Below are positions 17,656 through 27,205 of a stretch of DNA of 64,000 nt, piece by piece. Location of the stretch: NCBI RefSeq assembly GCF_002849655.1, contig NZ_PDNW01000011.1, positions 96,607-160,606 on the forward strand. The letters are read 5' to 3'. Each line of letters starts with the position of its first letter. The first letter of the stretch is position 1. Origin of the DNA: Pollutimonas subterranea (lineage in GTDB: Bacteria; Pseudomonadota; Gammaproteobacteria; Burkholderiales; Burkholderiaceae_B). Position numbers and translations under genes: made by a program. The notes under the pieces are model-generated. The model did not search any database, was not told the origin of the DNA, and saw only the letters and a list, made by a program, of their open reading frames with translations.

Positions 17656-18912
17656 ATGACAATAGGGAAATGGGCAAGGCAGAGTGGTCCTGCGCAGGCT
17701 CTCGAAGGTATCGTGGTTCTGGACTTGGCTGGGGCACTGGGCAATTACTGCGGCAAGCTGTTCGCTGACCAAGGCGCCGACGTAATTCTCATCGAACCTA
17801 TTGCCGGTGCGCCAACCCGCGGGATGGAGCCCAGAATAAAAGGGCGTCAAGATCTTGAGTCGAGTCTGGTATTTCAGTACCAAAACACAAACAAGCGCAG
17901 TATTGCGCTGGATCTGGATACTCCCGAAGGCCAAAAAATCTTTCTGGCCTTGGTCAAGAACGCACACGTGTTGATCGAAAGCGAGCGGCCGGGTGCGATG
18001 GAGCGACGGGGCCTTGGTTATGAGGTCCTTCGCAAGATTGCACCGGGGCTTGTTATGACCAGTATCACGCCTTTCGGACAGCATGGTCCCTATTCCGATT
18101 GGCTTGGTTCCGATCTAGTGGGCATGGCGATGGGCGGCATGCTTTATCTTGCCGGCTATAAAGATACGGCCCCGATGGTCGCATTCGGCGAGCAGGCGAT
18201 AGGCGCCGCGAATCTATTCGCAGCCGTCGCAACGATGGCCGCCGTATATGACGCAGAGCTCAGCGCTTCTGGCCAGCATATCGATGTTTCCATGCAAGAG
18301 TCTGTTGTCATGGGTATGGAAAATGCGGTGCAGTTCTACGACCTTGAAGGAACCATCCGCAAGCGCAATGGTGGCGAGCAGCGATTGGCGGGAACCGGCG
18401 TTTTCAAGTGCAAAGACGGCTATGTCTATTTGATGGCGGGTGGTGTGGGCGGGAATCGATTCTGGGCCGATACAACGCAGTGGCTCATTGACGAGGGCTT
18501 GGAGCGTGCCGAGGAACTTAAAGAGCCTTGCTGGCATGACAACGATTACCTGGCTTCATCGCCCGCCAAGACACGGTTTACAGAAATATTTTCCGCATTT
18601 GCGCAGGCTCATACCAAAGCACAGATGCAGGAGAAAGGGCGTGCCCGACGTATTCCGATTGCACCAATATGCGACACCTCTGACTTGAACAAGAGCGAAC
18701 AGCGCAAGTACCGAGAATACTTTATCGATGTTACGGCTTCGGATGGGTCCCCTTTGGTGATGCCTGGCGCGCCTTATCACTTGTCCCAAACACCCTGTGC
18801 TGTGCAGCGTGGGGCACCACGCTTAGGCCAGCATACAAGAGAAATTCTCAACGATATAGGTATTGATAACGCGCATGAGCAGGAGCTCATGAGAAAGGGA
18901 TGTGTACGATGA
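17656..18912 (+). CDS. class III CoA-transferase (CaiB/BaiF family), subunit 1
   Basis: 418 residues. Family motifs: LEGIVVLDLAGALGNYCGKLFADQGADVILIEP, the NTNKRSIALDLDTPEGQ block, and LGSDLVGMAMGGMLYLAGY around residue 152, where the Asp of SDL falls near the usual catalytic Asp. It would move CoA from a donor such as succinyl-CoA to a free acid, the activation step for beta-oxidation. The next gene encodes a second member and they overlap by ATGA, as in heteromeric BbsEF of benzylsuccinate degradation. GGGAG lies 12 bases before the start, a little far. Confidence 0.88.
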   Translation: MTIGKWARQSGPAQALEGIVVLDLAGALGNYCGKLFADQGADVILIEPIAGAPTRGMEPRIKGRQDLESSLVFQYQNTNKRSIALDLDTPEGQKIFLALVKNAHVLIESERPGAMERRGLGYEVLRKIAPGLVMTSITPFGQHGPYSDWLGSDLVGMAMGGMLYLAGYKDTAPMVAFGEQAIGAANLFAAVATMAAVYDAELSASGQHIDVSMQESVVMGMENAVQFYDLEGTIRKRNGGEQRLAGTGVFKCKDGYVYLMAGGVGGNRFWADTTQWLIDEGLERAEELKEPCWHDNDYLASSPAKTRFTEIFSAFAQAHTKAQMQEKGRARRIPIAPICDTSDLNKSEQRKYREYFIDVTASDGSPLVMPGAPYHLSQTPCAVQRGAPRLGQHTREILNDIGIDNAHEQELMRKGCVR

Positions 18913-20117
18913 AACGACTATTGACGGGAATCAGGGTAATAGACTTTACCTGGATTGGCGCGGGGTCGTATACGACCAAAATGCTCGCGGACCTCGGTGC
19001 TGACGTTATCAAGATCGAGACATCAAAGCGTCTCGATACACTGCGGGTCGCCAAGCCTTACAAAGATAAAATTCCCGGAATTAATCGCAGCGGATATTTT
19101 GCCGACCGCAATTCCAGCAAGCGCAGCATTACCGTCAATGTCAAAAACGAAGAGGGTCTTGCCCTTGTCAAACGTTTGATTGCCGATGCGCATGTGGTAA
19201 CAAATAACTTCACGCCTGGCGTCATGGAAAAGCTGGGTTTAGGGTACGAAGTAATCAAGGAAATCAAGCCGGATATCGTATTTCTTGCCATGTCAATGCA
19301 GGGCGCGAAAGGTCCGGAATGCAGTGACCTTGGCTATGGATTGACGATTGGCGCGGTTACCGGATTGCAGCACCTGACGGGCTTGCCCGATCACGAGCCG
19401 GCTGGGACCGGCACGAACTATCCCGACCATATTCCCAATCCTACTCATGCGGCCTTTGCAATTATTGCGGCCTTGCGGCACCAGCGGCGCACTGGGCAGG
19501 GGCAAGCGATCGATATTGCGCAGACTGAACCGATGATGTCCATGTTGGGCCCTTCCATCATGAATTATCTGGTCAACGGTGATATTGATAATCGCCGTGG
19601 CAATAGCCATCCGCAGATGGCACCCCACGGTGTCTATCCATGTTGTGGCGCAGACCGCTGGATTGCAATTGCCGTTGAAACCGACGATCAGTGGCAGGCG
19701 TTGCGTGCATTGCTAGGACTGCCTGACCGCTCGCGCTGGTCTACCGCGGCAGGACGCCTGTCAGAGTATCTCTTGCTTGACGACGCAGTGTCTCAGGTGA
19801 CTCGCGGCCGTGATGCGTCGGATTTGATGCATGAGCTTCAGCAGGCAGGTGTCCCGGCTGGTGTCGTACATGATGCAAAAGGCGTGCTCGAGAGCGATCC
19901 ACAGCTTCAGGCGCGTCGCCATTGGGTGCAAATGAATCATCCCGAGATGGGACCCAGTACATACAACTCTGCCCCTTTTCGTTTTTCAGATGCCGAGTCA
20001 GCGCCGTTGTCGCCTGCGCCGCTCTTGGGTCAGCATACGCACGAAGTATGTGAGGACTTGTTGGGTTTGAGTCGCACGGATGTTGCCCGCTTGATCGCCG
20101 CCGACGTTTTGGTCTAA
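18909..20117 (+). CDS. class III CoA-transferase (CaiB/BaiF family), subunit 2
   Basis: 402 residues from MKRLLTGIRVIDFTWIGAGS, at the ATG overlapping the first subunit's stop. Motifs: TKMLADLGADVIKIET, RNSSKRSITVNVKNEEG, CSDLGYGLTIGAVTGL with the Asp near the catalytic position, and TGQGQAIDIAQTEP. The tight pairing suggests a two-subunit enzyme. The pair resembles BbsE/BbsF (succinyl-CoA:benzylsuccinate CoA-transferase) in length and order, but the substrate cannot be read from sequence. Confidence 0.88.
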   Translation: MKRLLTGIRVIDFTWIGAGSYTTKMLADLGADVIKIETSKRLDTLRVAKPYKDKIPGINRSGYFADRNSSKRSITVNVKNEEGLALVKRLIADAHVVTNNFTPGVMEKLGLGYEVIKEIKPDIVFLAMSMQGAKGPECSDLGYGLTIGAVTGLQHLTGLPDHEPAGTGTNYPDHIPNPTHAAFAIIAALRHQRRTGQGQAIDIAQTEPMMSMLGPSIMNYLVNGDIDNRRGNSHPQMAPHGVYPCCGADRWIAIAVETDDQWQALRALLGLPDRSRWSTAAGRLSEYLLLDDAVSQVTRGRDASDLMHELQQAGVPAGVVHDAKGVLESDPQLQARRHWVQMNHPEMGPSTYNSAPFRFSDAESAPLSPAPLLGQHTHEVCEDLLGLSRTDVARLIAADVLV

Positions 20118-20143
20118 TCGAGCGCGTATTCACAGGAGTAAAC

Positions 20144-20920
20144 ATGAGCTTGATTTTTGAAGTGGTCGACAACGTCGCGACAATTACCTTGAACAGGCCG
20201 GAGGCGATGAACTCTATCGATCCCGAGCTGCGCGCCGAGCTGAAAAGTGCATGGCGACGTATTCATGAAGATGATTCTATTCGCGTGGCCATTATCACCG
20301 GAGCGGGACAAAAGGCGTTCTGTGCCGGTGCCGATCTTAAGAAAACCATGCCGCCGAAGGAAACGTTCGCGGAACTGACCTTTGGCCGGGCGGAGTCTGA
20401 TCACCTGCTGGTGGGGCTTACAACGGATAAACCCCTGATTTGCGCAGTGAATGGATACGCTATGGGCGGCGGTATGGAGATAGCGCTGGCTTGCGATATT
20501 CGAATAGCGTCCGAAACAGCACAGTTTGCTTTATCCGAGGTCAGGATCGGGAGCCTTCCGGGTGCGGGCGGCACGCAACGTCTTCCTCGCGCCATCGGCG
20601 CCTCGAATGCCATGTTGCTTTTGTTGACGGGTGATCGCATCGATGCCGCGGAAGCACTGAGGATGGGACTGGTCAGTAAGGTCGTTGCGGCCGATGACTT
20701 GTTGCCGGCCGCCCTGGAAGTTGCGAATCGTATTGCCCGGAATGCGCCCTTGTCAGTACGGGCGACGAAGCGCTTGGTATATCAGGGCCTGGATATTCCC
20801 CTGCAGGCGGGGATGGATGCAGAGCGTTATGCCTTTGGACTGCTCCGGGACACTGAGGACCGCCTTGAAGGGCGTTTGGCTTTTCAGGAGAAAAGGCCTC
20901 CCGTTTATAAGGGTCGGTAA
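20144..20920 (+). CDS. enoyl-CoA hydratase (crotonase family)
   Basis: 258 residues with a clear ribosome site (AGGAG) before 20144. Crotonase hallmarks: ITLNRPEAMNSID, AFCAGADLK (oxyanion hole), the first catalytic Glu in GGGMEIALACDIRIA and the second in LSEVRIGSLPGAGGTQRLPR. Both are present, so hydratase activity is expected: it would hydrate the enoyl-CoA made by the acyl-CoA dehydrogenase next door. Corresponds to BbsH in a bbs-type pathway. 26 bases after the second CoA-transferase. Confidence 0.92.
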   Translation: MSLIFEVVDNVATITLNRPEAMNSIDPELRAELKSAWRRIHEDDSIRVAIITGAGQKAFCAGADLKKTMPPKETFAELTFGRAESDHLLVGLTTDKPLICAVNGYAMGGGMEIALACDIRIASETAQFALSEVRIGSLPGAGGTQRLPRAIGASNAMLLLLTGDRIDAAEALRMGLVSKVVAADDLLPAALEVANRIARNAPLSVRATKRLVYQGLDIPLQAGMDAERYAFGLLRDTEDRLEGRLAFQEKRPPVYKGR

Positions 20921-20994
20921 ACCTTACATCATTACGTCATAGGTGAATAGCGGGCCGGATTGGTCTGCTTTCCCCGGATAAACCAAGGACAGTC

Positions 20995-22182
20995 ATGGAT
21001 TTTGAATTACCCGAAAGCACGCGCATGGTGCGCGAGACGGTTGCGCGTTTTGTCAGCAATGAATTAATACCGCATGAACAGTTGATTATTCGTCGTGAGG
21101 CGGAACGCGGCTTTAAGGACGACCCGCTGATTCCCGCCGAGCTCGATGCAGAACTGCAAAAGAAAGCGCGCGATATTGGTTTATGGGGTATCGATGTGCC
21201 GGAGGAGTTTGGCGGCCAGGACTTTGGCATGCTTGCCAAGTGTGTCGTTATTGAAGAGCTCAAGCACAGTATTGTGCCGTTCATTCTTCCTCCTGAAAGT
21301 CCAAATTTGTTTATGCTTAAAGAGCTTTGCAAGGGCGACCAGGTTGATCGCTACCTGCTGCCCTATTCACGCGGTGAAAAGAAAAGCTGCTTGGCGCTGA
21401 CTGAGCCTGGAGCCGGATCTGATGCGGCGGCGATCAAAATGAAAGCGGAGCGTAAAAATGGGAAGTGGGTACTGAACGGCTCGAAAATCTGGATCAGTAA
21501 TGCGCGCCGTGCCGATTTCATGATCGTGATGGCCGTTACAGATCCGAGTAAAGGATCTCGCGAAGGGATCACAGCTTTCCTGGTTGATAAGGGAACGCCG
21601 GGCCTGAGCGTACCCACCTCCTATCCCATGATCGGCGAATATCATCCCTATGAGGTGTTCTTCGACAACGTTGAGCTGGATGACAATCAAGTCCTCGGCG
21701 AAGTGGGCAATGGCTTTGCACCGATGTCGCAGCGTTTGGGTGTGCGCCGCCTTGAAATAGGGGCTCGTTGTCTCGGTCTGGCCACTCGCTGTATTGAAAT
21801 GATGATTGAACAGGCAAATTCCCGGTCTACTTTCGGCTCCTTGCTGGCCGACAGGCAGACCATACAGTGGTGGATCGCCGACAGCTATCAGGAACTTGAA
21901 ATGGTTCGCATGCTGGTTTATCGCTTGGCGTGGAAGCTGGATAGCGGTATCACAGATGTGCGCCGTGACGGTTCCATGGTCAAGGTGCAGGCCACAGAAA
22001 TGATCGGTCGTGTGGTCGATCGCGCGATTCAACTTTTCGGTGGCATGGGCGTTTCCAAAGAGCTGCCACTGGAATACATCTCTCGTATGGTTCGGGTGCT
22101 GCGTATTGTTGAGGGCCCCAGCGAAGTGCATCGCTGGGTAATCGCCCGCGACTTGCTCCGTAACGGAATGCCGCAGCCCTGA
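20995..22182 (+). CDS. acyl-CoA dehydrogenase
   Basis: 395 residues. Motifs: ALTEPGAGSDAAAIKMKA (FAD/acyl site), GSKIWISNARRADFMIVMAV, and the C-terminal IVEGPSEVHRW with the Glu at the usual base position. RTLFGSxL-type positioning is seen in SRSTFGSLLADRQ. It would oxidise the CoA ester of the acid activated by the CoA-transferase pair; BbsG plays this role for benzylsuccinyl-CoA. The chain-length or branch preference cannot be read. Electron-transfer flavoprotein genes are not in the window. Confidence 0.9.
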   Translation: MDFELPESTRMVRETVARFVSNELIPHEQLIIRREAERGFKDDPLIPAELDAELQKKARDIGLWGIDVPEEFGGQDFGMLAKCVVIEELKHSIVPFILPPESPNLFMLKELCKGDQVDRYLLPYSRGEKKSCLALTEPGAGSDAAAIKMKAERKNGKWVLNGSKIWISNARRADFMIVMAVTDPSKGSREGITAFLVDKGTPGLSVPTSYPMIGEYHPYEVFFDNVELDDNQVLGEVGNGFAPMSQRLGVRRLEIGARCLGLATRCIEMMIEQANSRSTFGSLLADRQTIQWWIADSYQELEMVRMLVYRLAWKLDSGITDVRRDGSMVKVQATEMIGRVVDRAIQLFGGMGVSKELPLEYISRMVRVLRIVEGPSEVHRWVIARDLLRNGMPQP

Positions 22183-22225
22183 TTTGCCGACGGCTTCAAC
22201 GCTAACAGGAAAAGAGGGAGAAAGG

Positions 22226-23434
22226 ATGGATCGATTTACGTCAGTAGCTTATCCCGTTCGTGTCCATGCGGGCAAGGACGCATTGAACCTGCTCCCGGCG
22301 GAACTGGACCGCGTTGAGGCATGTCGCGCTTTTGTGATTTGCGGCCGAAGCGTGGCTGAAAAAACCGATCTGATTGATCGCATCCGCGCACTATTGGGTC
22401 ATCGCTTCGCCGGCCTCTATTCCAGAATAGGGAAAGACGCACCGCTGAGTGATGTCCAGGAGGCCGTCGAGGCAGCTCGGGATTGCCAAGCCGATATTCT
22501 GATCGCCGTGGGGGCGGGAAGCGTCATAAAGGCAACTCGTGTCGTCGCGATTTTGCTTGCCGAATCCGACGCGGTCGACCGGCTGGTTACCCATTACCCC
22601 GCGGAGGGAAGTGCCGTCAGCCCGCGTCTGCATGCCCCCAAGCTGCCAATAGTCAATATCCTGACTGCTGGAACGTCAGCGCAGAACCGGGCAGGTTCCG
22701 CCTTGAAAAATCAGCACGGATCATACCGGCTCGAGTTCTTTGATCCCAAAACACGTCCACTGTCCGTTTTCTGGGACGCGGATGCCTTGTTGACGGCACC
22801 GCCGTCGCTGGCCTTGTCCACGGGTGTAGCCGTTTACTGGCGGGCACTGATGAATATGGGAGCCGTCGAACACGCCAATCCATTGGTGCAGGGCAGTCGA
22901 AAACAGGCCTTTTTCCTGGCGCGCAGGGCAATTGACTCGCTGACTGATACTGCCGACTCTCAAGCTCGAATCGATATATGTGCGGCGGCCCTTTTACAGA
23001 ATCGCGATGAAGATGACGGCGGACGACCTTTTGACGTCCATTGGATCGCAAAAGTCGTATACGCCCTGGCGGCGGCCACATTCAATCTGGTTGAAGACGT
23101 TGATCAGGGATCGGCGAGCGCCATACTTACTGGACCCACGGTGCGTCGCTTCGGACATATGTGTCCCCAGGCCATAGCCGAAATGGGCAAGGCCCTTCAT
23201 GTCTGGCCAGAAGATCGGGGTGATCAGTCTGGCGCTCCGCAGGTGGTCGGCGAGGCGGTTGATCGCGAGTTTGGCGGCATGGGCATTCCAGGCCGTTTAC
23301 GCGACCTGGGCGTTCGAAATGAGCAGATCGCAGAAATTGTCACGCTCTCGCTTCGAAACTTCAATGCGGATCGGGAGCGTCGTTTGGCAAATCACCGTGA
23401 TTTGCTCAGCGCCGTTATGCATGACGCTTGGTAA
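22226..23434 (+). CDS. iron-ADH/maleylacetate-reductase-fold protein lacking usual ligands
   Basis: 402 residues; the ATG at 22226 follows a purine-rich site (AAAGAGGGAGAAAGG). The fold is recognisable from the N-terminal strand order, the ILIAVGAGSVIKATR loop (in place of GGGSxxDxAK) and LPIVNILTAGTSAQ. The helix that normally carries the metal Asp/His (GMDALTHAIE, or NAxAH in maleylacetate reductases) reads GVAVYWRALMN, and the later His motifs (HGxxH, PHG) read QGSASAI and RRFGHMC. So none of the usual metal ligands aligns. It may be a metal-free reductase, a different activity, or a non-catalytic relative. Embedded in the operon with intact frame, so it is kept under selection. Confidence 0.65.
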   Translation: MDRFTSVAYPVRVHAGKDALNLLPAELDRVEACRAFVICGRSVAEKTDLIDRIRALLGHRFAGLYSRIGKDAPLSDVQEAVEAARDCQADILIAVGAGSVIKATRVVAILLAESDAVDRLVTHYPAEGSAVSPRLHAPKLPIVNILTAGTSAQNRAGSALKNQHGSYRLEFFDPKTRPLSVFWDADALLTAPPSLALSTGVAVYWRALMNMGAVEHANPLVQGSRKQAFFLARRAIDSLTDTADSQARIDICAAALLQNRDEDDGGRPFDVHWIAKVVYALAAATFNLVEDVDQGSASAILTGPTVRRFGHMCPQAIAEMGKALHVWPEDRGDQSGAPQVVGEAVDREFGGMGIPGRLRDLGVRNEQIAEIVTLSLRNFNADRERRLANHRDLLSAVMHDAW

Positions 23435-23501
23435 CGATGAGCGACGTACTGAGCGTCGGCATCAGGCCTGCGGCGTCGGCTGTTGAACAGTAGGAGTGCA
23501 T

Positions 23502-24662
23502 ATGTCAAAACCGGCAGCATTGGATTTCGTGTTGATGCGCGGAGGAACCAGTAAAGGCGTTTTCCTGCGCGCTGACGAAGTGCCGCAGGACCGCCAGCAA
23601 TTGACGAATTGTCTGCTGGATATTTTTGGATCCCCGGATGCGCGCCAAATCGATGGCTTGGGCGGTGCTGAAAAACTGACCAGCAAAGCCGCCATCATCG
23701 GACGGCCGATTTTGCCGGACACCGATGTGACCTATCTGTTTGCCCAGGTCGGTATCCAGGCAGCCGAAGTAGACTTCAATCTCAACTGCGGCAATTTGAC
23801 TGCGGCCGTCGGAATGTATGCAATCCAGCAGGGGTATGTGCACGCCCGGGACGGCGTCACCCGAGTTCGGATCCATAATCTCAATACCGACAAGATCCTG
23901 TTTGCGGATGTGCCGGTGCGCGACGGCGAACCATTGGTGGAAGGGAACTTGGCCATCGGGGGTGTGCCAGGAACAGGGGCGCCTATTGCACTGGATTTCA
24001 GTCGCGCCGCGGGGGCGATTACCGGCCAGCTTTTGCCCCTGGGATCGCCGACAGTCCTATTGAACGTGCCTGGGTACGGCCAAATCGAGGTCTCGGTGGT
24101 CGATTGCGCCAATCTGGTCGTATTTGTGTCTGCTGATACGCTCGATATGGAAGGTATCGAAACGCCTGCGCAGATTGACGGCAATGCTGCCCTTGTCGCC
24201 AAGGTGGACGCCATTCGCCGCACAGTCGCACACAGCGTCGGGTTGGGCGACTACTGGAATTCACGTAGGGTGCCGTCCACACCAATGTGTGTGATCGTGC
24301 AAAGGCCGCTTACTTATCAGTCATATACGACCGGCGAAGTCATCAAGGACGTATCGGTCGACTTGCTGTGCCGCCAATACTCGACGGGGGCCACCAGCAA
24401 GGCGATGGCGGCAACCGTGACATCATGCACTGGCGTGGCCTGCCGCATCCCGGGTACGGTCGCTGCCCGCTATCTTGCTGCGACGGTCGCTGCGGACATG
24501 CCGATTCGTATCGGTCATCCTAGCGGAATCATTCATGTTGAGTCGGCGGTCGGTGCCAATGCATCCGCTGCGTACAGCGTCACTACTGCCACGATATGGC
24601 GTACCGCTCGCCGAATAGCAGAGGGGCGGGTTTTTATGAAGAAAGGAGCCGACCATTTATGA
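23502..24662 (+). CDS. PrpF-family acid isomerase
   Basis: 386 residues; ATG at 23502 with AGGAG upstream. PrpF motifs: FVLMRGGTSKGVFLRADEVP with the conserved Lys, DGLGGAEKLTSKAAI, and NLNCGNLTAAVGMYA with the conserved Cys. The family holds methylaconitate cis-trans isomerase (PrpF), 4-oxalomesaconate tautomerase (GalD) and methylitaconate isomerase, all moving a double bond or proton in polycarboxylates. No acnD or prpC is nearby, so a methylcitrate role is unlikely; an isomerase for the island's own acid is more plausible. Stop overlaps the next start (ATGA). Confidence 0.85.
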   Translation: MSKPAALDFVLMRGGTSKGVFLRADEVPQDRQQLTNCLLDIFGSPDARQIDGLGGAEKLTSKAAIIGRPILPDTDVTYLFAQVGIQAAEVDFNLNCGNLTAAVGMYAIQQGYVHARDGVTRVRIHNLNTDKILFADVPVRDGEPLVEGNLAIGGVPGTGAPIALDFSRAAGAITGQLLPLGSPTVLLNVPGYGQIEVSVVDCANLVVFVSADTLDMEGIETPAQIDGNAALVAKVDAIRRTVAHSVGLGDYWNSRRVPSTPMCVIVQRPLTYQSYTTGEVIKDVSVDLLCRQYSTGATSKAMAATVTSCTGVACRIPGTVAARYLAATVAADMPIRIGHPSGIIHVESAVGANASAAYSVTTATIWRTARRIAEGRVFMKKGADHL

Positions 24663-26044
24663 GCACTTGTCACAGCGATGAGCAGGCGATGAGGTCGATC
24701 AGTTACCGGATCGCCGATTTCCTTCTTGGATTTGATGAACGGGCGCTTGCCGCGGCCCATTTCAACCAGACCGCCAGGGCCGTTATCGACACTGTATCGG
24801 TTGCATATGCGGGCCGCCGCGAGCCAGCCGCGATCACCATGCTGGACTATCTTGGTGGGCGTCGTGCCGTGCACGAAACGGTTGCATGGGGAACGCGAGA
24901 AAGATTGCCCCTCGAAGAGGCCGCCCTGTACAACGGAACGGCCGGCCATGTCCTGGATTTTGACGACGTGACATCGCCAATGCGTGGTCATCCAAGCATT
25001 GCCTTGTTGCCGGCGCTGCTTGCTTTGTCCGACGCTTACGATAAAACTGGGGCTCAACTGACGGCTGCCTTTGTTGCCGGATTCGAGGTGATGATCAAAC
25101 TGGCCAAATCCATGGTTGGCGATCATTACGCAAAGGGATGGCATTCAACAGCGTCGGTTGGAACATTGGGTGCGACGGCAGCGTGCGCACATTTGTTGAA
25201 CTTGGATCGCAAGCAGATCGCCAACGCATTGGGCCTTGCTGTTGCGCAATCAGGTGGTACACGGGCTAATTTTGGCACCATGGCAAAGTCGTTTCAGGCG
25301 GGCAATTGCGGCGCGGCGGCCGTGCGTTCGGTGCTGCTTGCTCAAAAAGGCTTCGACAGTTCCCCGATGGCGGTCAACGGTTCCTATGGTTACATGAGCC
25401 TCTATGCGAACGGCGAGGACCTGCATGCCCAAATGGATACCCTTGGTTCCGGCTCTCTCGAAATTATCGATAGCGGTCTTGAAATCAAGAAGTATCCATT
25501 GTGCTACGCCACACATCGCACCATCGATGGTGTTCTGGATCTCAAGTCCGAACATGGTCTCGCTCTTGAGCAGATCGATCACGTCGATGTGACGTGCAAC
25601 CACCGCGCGATGGTGCCTTTGATACACCCACGTCCGCAAACGGGGCTTGAAGCGAAGTTCAGTATGCATTATGCCGTCGCGGCGGCGATCCATGATGGCT
25701 ACGTAAAGTTGGTCAGCTTTACTGATGAGGCGGTACGGCGTCCGTCCATACAGCAGTTCTTCGAAAAGGTTCATGCCAGGGAAGATAACGGGGCCGCCAG
25801 CCCTCGGTGGAATCGGATTATGATTTCGACAAAATCGGGCCAAACGCTGGAAAAAATGGTGACACAGCTACGTGGCGGACCTGATTCGCCTTTGACCGAA
25901 TCCGAGCTGCTGGAAAAGGCTGCCGACTGTTTCGTTCACGGCGGCTGCCAGGCATCGCCGGAAACATTTTTCGATACAGCGTTTGCGATGCAGCGCATTC
26001 GGGTCCGCGACATATTGTCAGCATGTCCAGCGGCATCTTGTTGA
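24659..26044 (+). CDS. MmgE/PrpD-family protein
   Basis: 461 residues from the ATG at 24659, which overlaps the prpF stop and is preceded by AAGGAG. MmgE/PrpD hallmarks: NGTAGHVLDFDD, GHPSIALLPALLALS, GWHSTASVGTLGATAACAHLL, GGTRANFGTMAKSFQAGNCG, and KKYPLCYATHRTIDGVLDL. Members include 2-methylcitrate dehydratase, cis-aconitate decarboxylase and iminodisuccinate epimerase, acting on di- and tricarboxylates. Side by side with PrpF, it suggests that the pathway substrate or an intermediate is a branched unsaturated polycarboxylate. The specific reaction is unknown. Confidence 0.88.
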   Translation: MSTCHSDEQAMRSISYRIADFLLGFDERALAAAHFNQTARAVIDTVSVAYAGRREPAAITMLDYLGGRRAVHETVAWGTRERLPLEEAALYNGTAGHVLDFDDVTSPMRGHPSIALLPALLALSDAYDKTGAQLTAAFVAGFEVMIKLAKSMVGDHYAKGWHSTASVGTLGATAACAHLLNLDRKQIANALGLAVAQSGGTRANFGTMAKSFQAGNCGAAAVRSVLLAQKGFDSSPMAVNGSYGYMSLYANGEDLHAQMDTLGSGSLEIIDSGLEIKKYPLCYATHRTIDGVLDLKSEHGLALEQIDHVDVTCNHRAMVPLIHPRPQTGLEAKFSMHYAVAAAIHDGYVKLVSFTDEAVRRPSIQQFFEKVHAREDNGAASPRWNRIMISTKSGQTLEKMVTQLRGGPDSPLTESELLEKAADCFVHGGCQASPETFFDTAFAMQRIRVRDILSACPAASC

Positions 26045-26081
26045 TTGGCGTATGAGTCCTCATCCGCGCTCAAGGATCGAT

Positions 26082-27035
26082 ATGAAACGCATTAAAGTTG
26101 TAGTGGGTTTTCGACTTGAACCGACCTACGTGGAAAGCCTGCAACAGGCCTTTCCCGATGTGACGTTTGCTTTTTCCAGAAGCAGGGCGGATGTGATGGC
26201 CATGCTTGATGATGCAGAGGTCTTCTTCGGGTGGCCGACCGACATGATTATTCAGGCTGGTACGTCGCTGCTCTGGATGCATCTGCTAGGAGCCGGTGCC
26301 GACGGCTTTGATGCCGGGCCCGTGCGACAGCGTGGCATTGTGGTGACCAACAGCAGGGGTGTTGCCGCTCCCAACATTGCCGAACATGTGTTGGCGCTGA
26401 TGTTCGGCTTTGCACGTGCGCTACCTGTGTTGGCACGTGCCCAGCGCAATCAGGTCTGGACCAAAAGTCAGGAGTTACGGCTGTTTGAGTTGCGGGGCCA
26501 GACCCTGGGCATTGTCGGGCTAGGCGCCATCGGACAAGCGCTAGCTGAGAAAGGGGTTGCCTTGGGCATGCGGGTGATGGGTGTGCGGCGCAATCCAAGT
26601 CCTGTCCCGGGAGTGGATATCGTATATGGCAGTGATGAGCTTTCTACACTTGCTGCCCAGGTCGATCATCTTGTTGCCTGTCTTCCTGGTACGGAGGCCT
26701 CCGAAGCATTGATCGGTGAGCCGGTGTTTTCAGTAATGAAGACCGGCAGCTATTTTTATAATGTCGGGCGCGGCAGCACGGTGTCGACCGACGCCTTATT
26801 GCATGCACTGGATCATGGCCCCTTGGCTGGAGCCGGCCTGGACGTGGTTGATCAGGAACCTTTGCCTTCGAATCACCCTTTATGGACCCACCCCAATGTG
26901 GTATTGACCAGCCACACAGCCGGTAATACAGAACAATACTGGAAGCGGGGCATTGTGCTGTTCGAAGAAAACCTGAGGCGCTATATGCAAGCTGATGCAT
27001 TGGTGAATCAAGTCGATCTTTCAAAGGGCTATTAG
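26082..27035 (+). CDS. D-isomer-specific 2-hydroxyacid dehydrogenase
   Basis: 317 residues from MKRIKVVVGFRLEP (ATG 26082, AAGGA upstream; an in-frame ATG at 26052 lacks one). NAD(P) Rossmann motif GIVGLGAIGQALAEKG; catalytic Arg in YNVGRGS, Glu in DQEPLPSNHPLW and His in TSHTAGN are all present, so it should be an active reductase or dehydrogenase of a 2-hydroxy acid. A bbs pathway does not need such an enzyme; it may handle a side product or an early step. Last gene of the first transcription block, followed by an AT-rich 306-bp gap. Confidence 0.88.
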   Translation: MKRIKVVVGFRLEPTYVESLQQAFPDVTFAFSRSRADVMAMLDDAEVFFGWPTDMIIQAGTSLLWMHLLGAGADGFDAGPVRQRGIVVTNSRGVAAPNIAEHVLALMFGFARALPVLARAQRNQVWTKSQELRLFELRGQTLGIVGLGAIGQALAEKGVALGMRVMGVRRNPSPVPGVDIVYGSDELSTLAAQVDHLVACLPGTEASEALIGEPVFSVMKTGSYFYNVGRGSTVSTDALLHALDHGPLAGAGLDVVDQEPLPSNHPLWTHPNVVLTSHTAGNTEQYWKRGIVLFEENLRRYMQADALVNQVDLSKGY

Positions 27036-27119
27036 CGGCATTTGCTGATCGCTCTTCCTTGCTAACGGGATCAATACATTCGTACGGCTACCACTATTTC
27101 TGGCTATCGGTTTTGCCAT

Positions 27120-27136
27120 ATCTCATTATATGGACT
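27120..27136. promoter_or_regulatory. candidate IclR operator 2
   Basis: ATCTCATTATATGGACT. Its first 15 bases match operator 1 (ATCTCAATATATGGA at 17527) with one change. Confidence 0.45.
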
Positions 27137-27205
27137 AGTTGTCTATTGTTTATGGGACATTGCTGTAGTTATGTCAGCTAAAATCATAATGCTATGAGTT
27201 CATTG

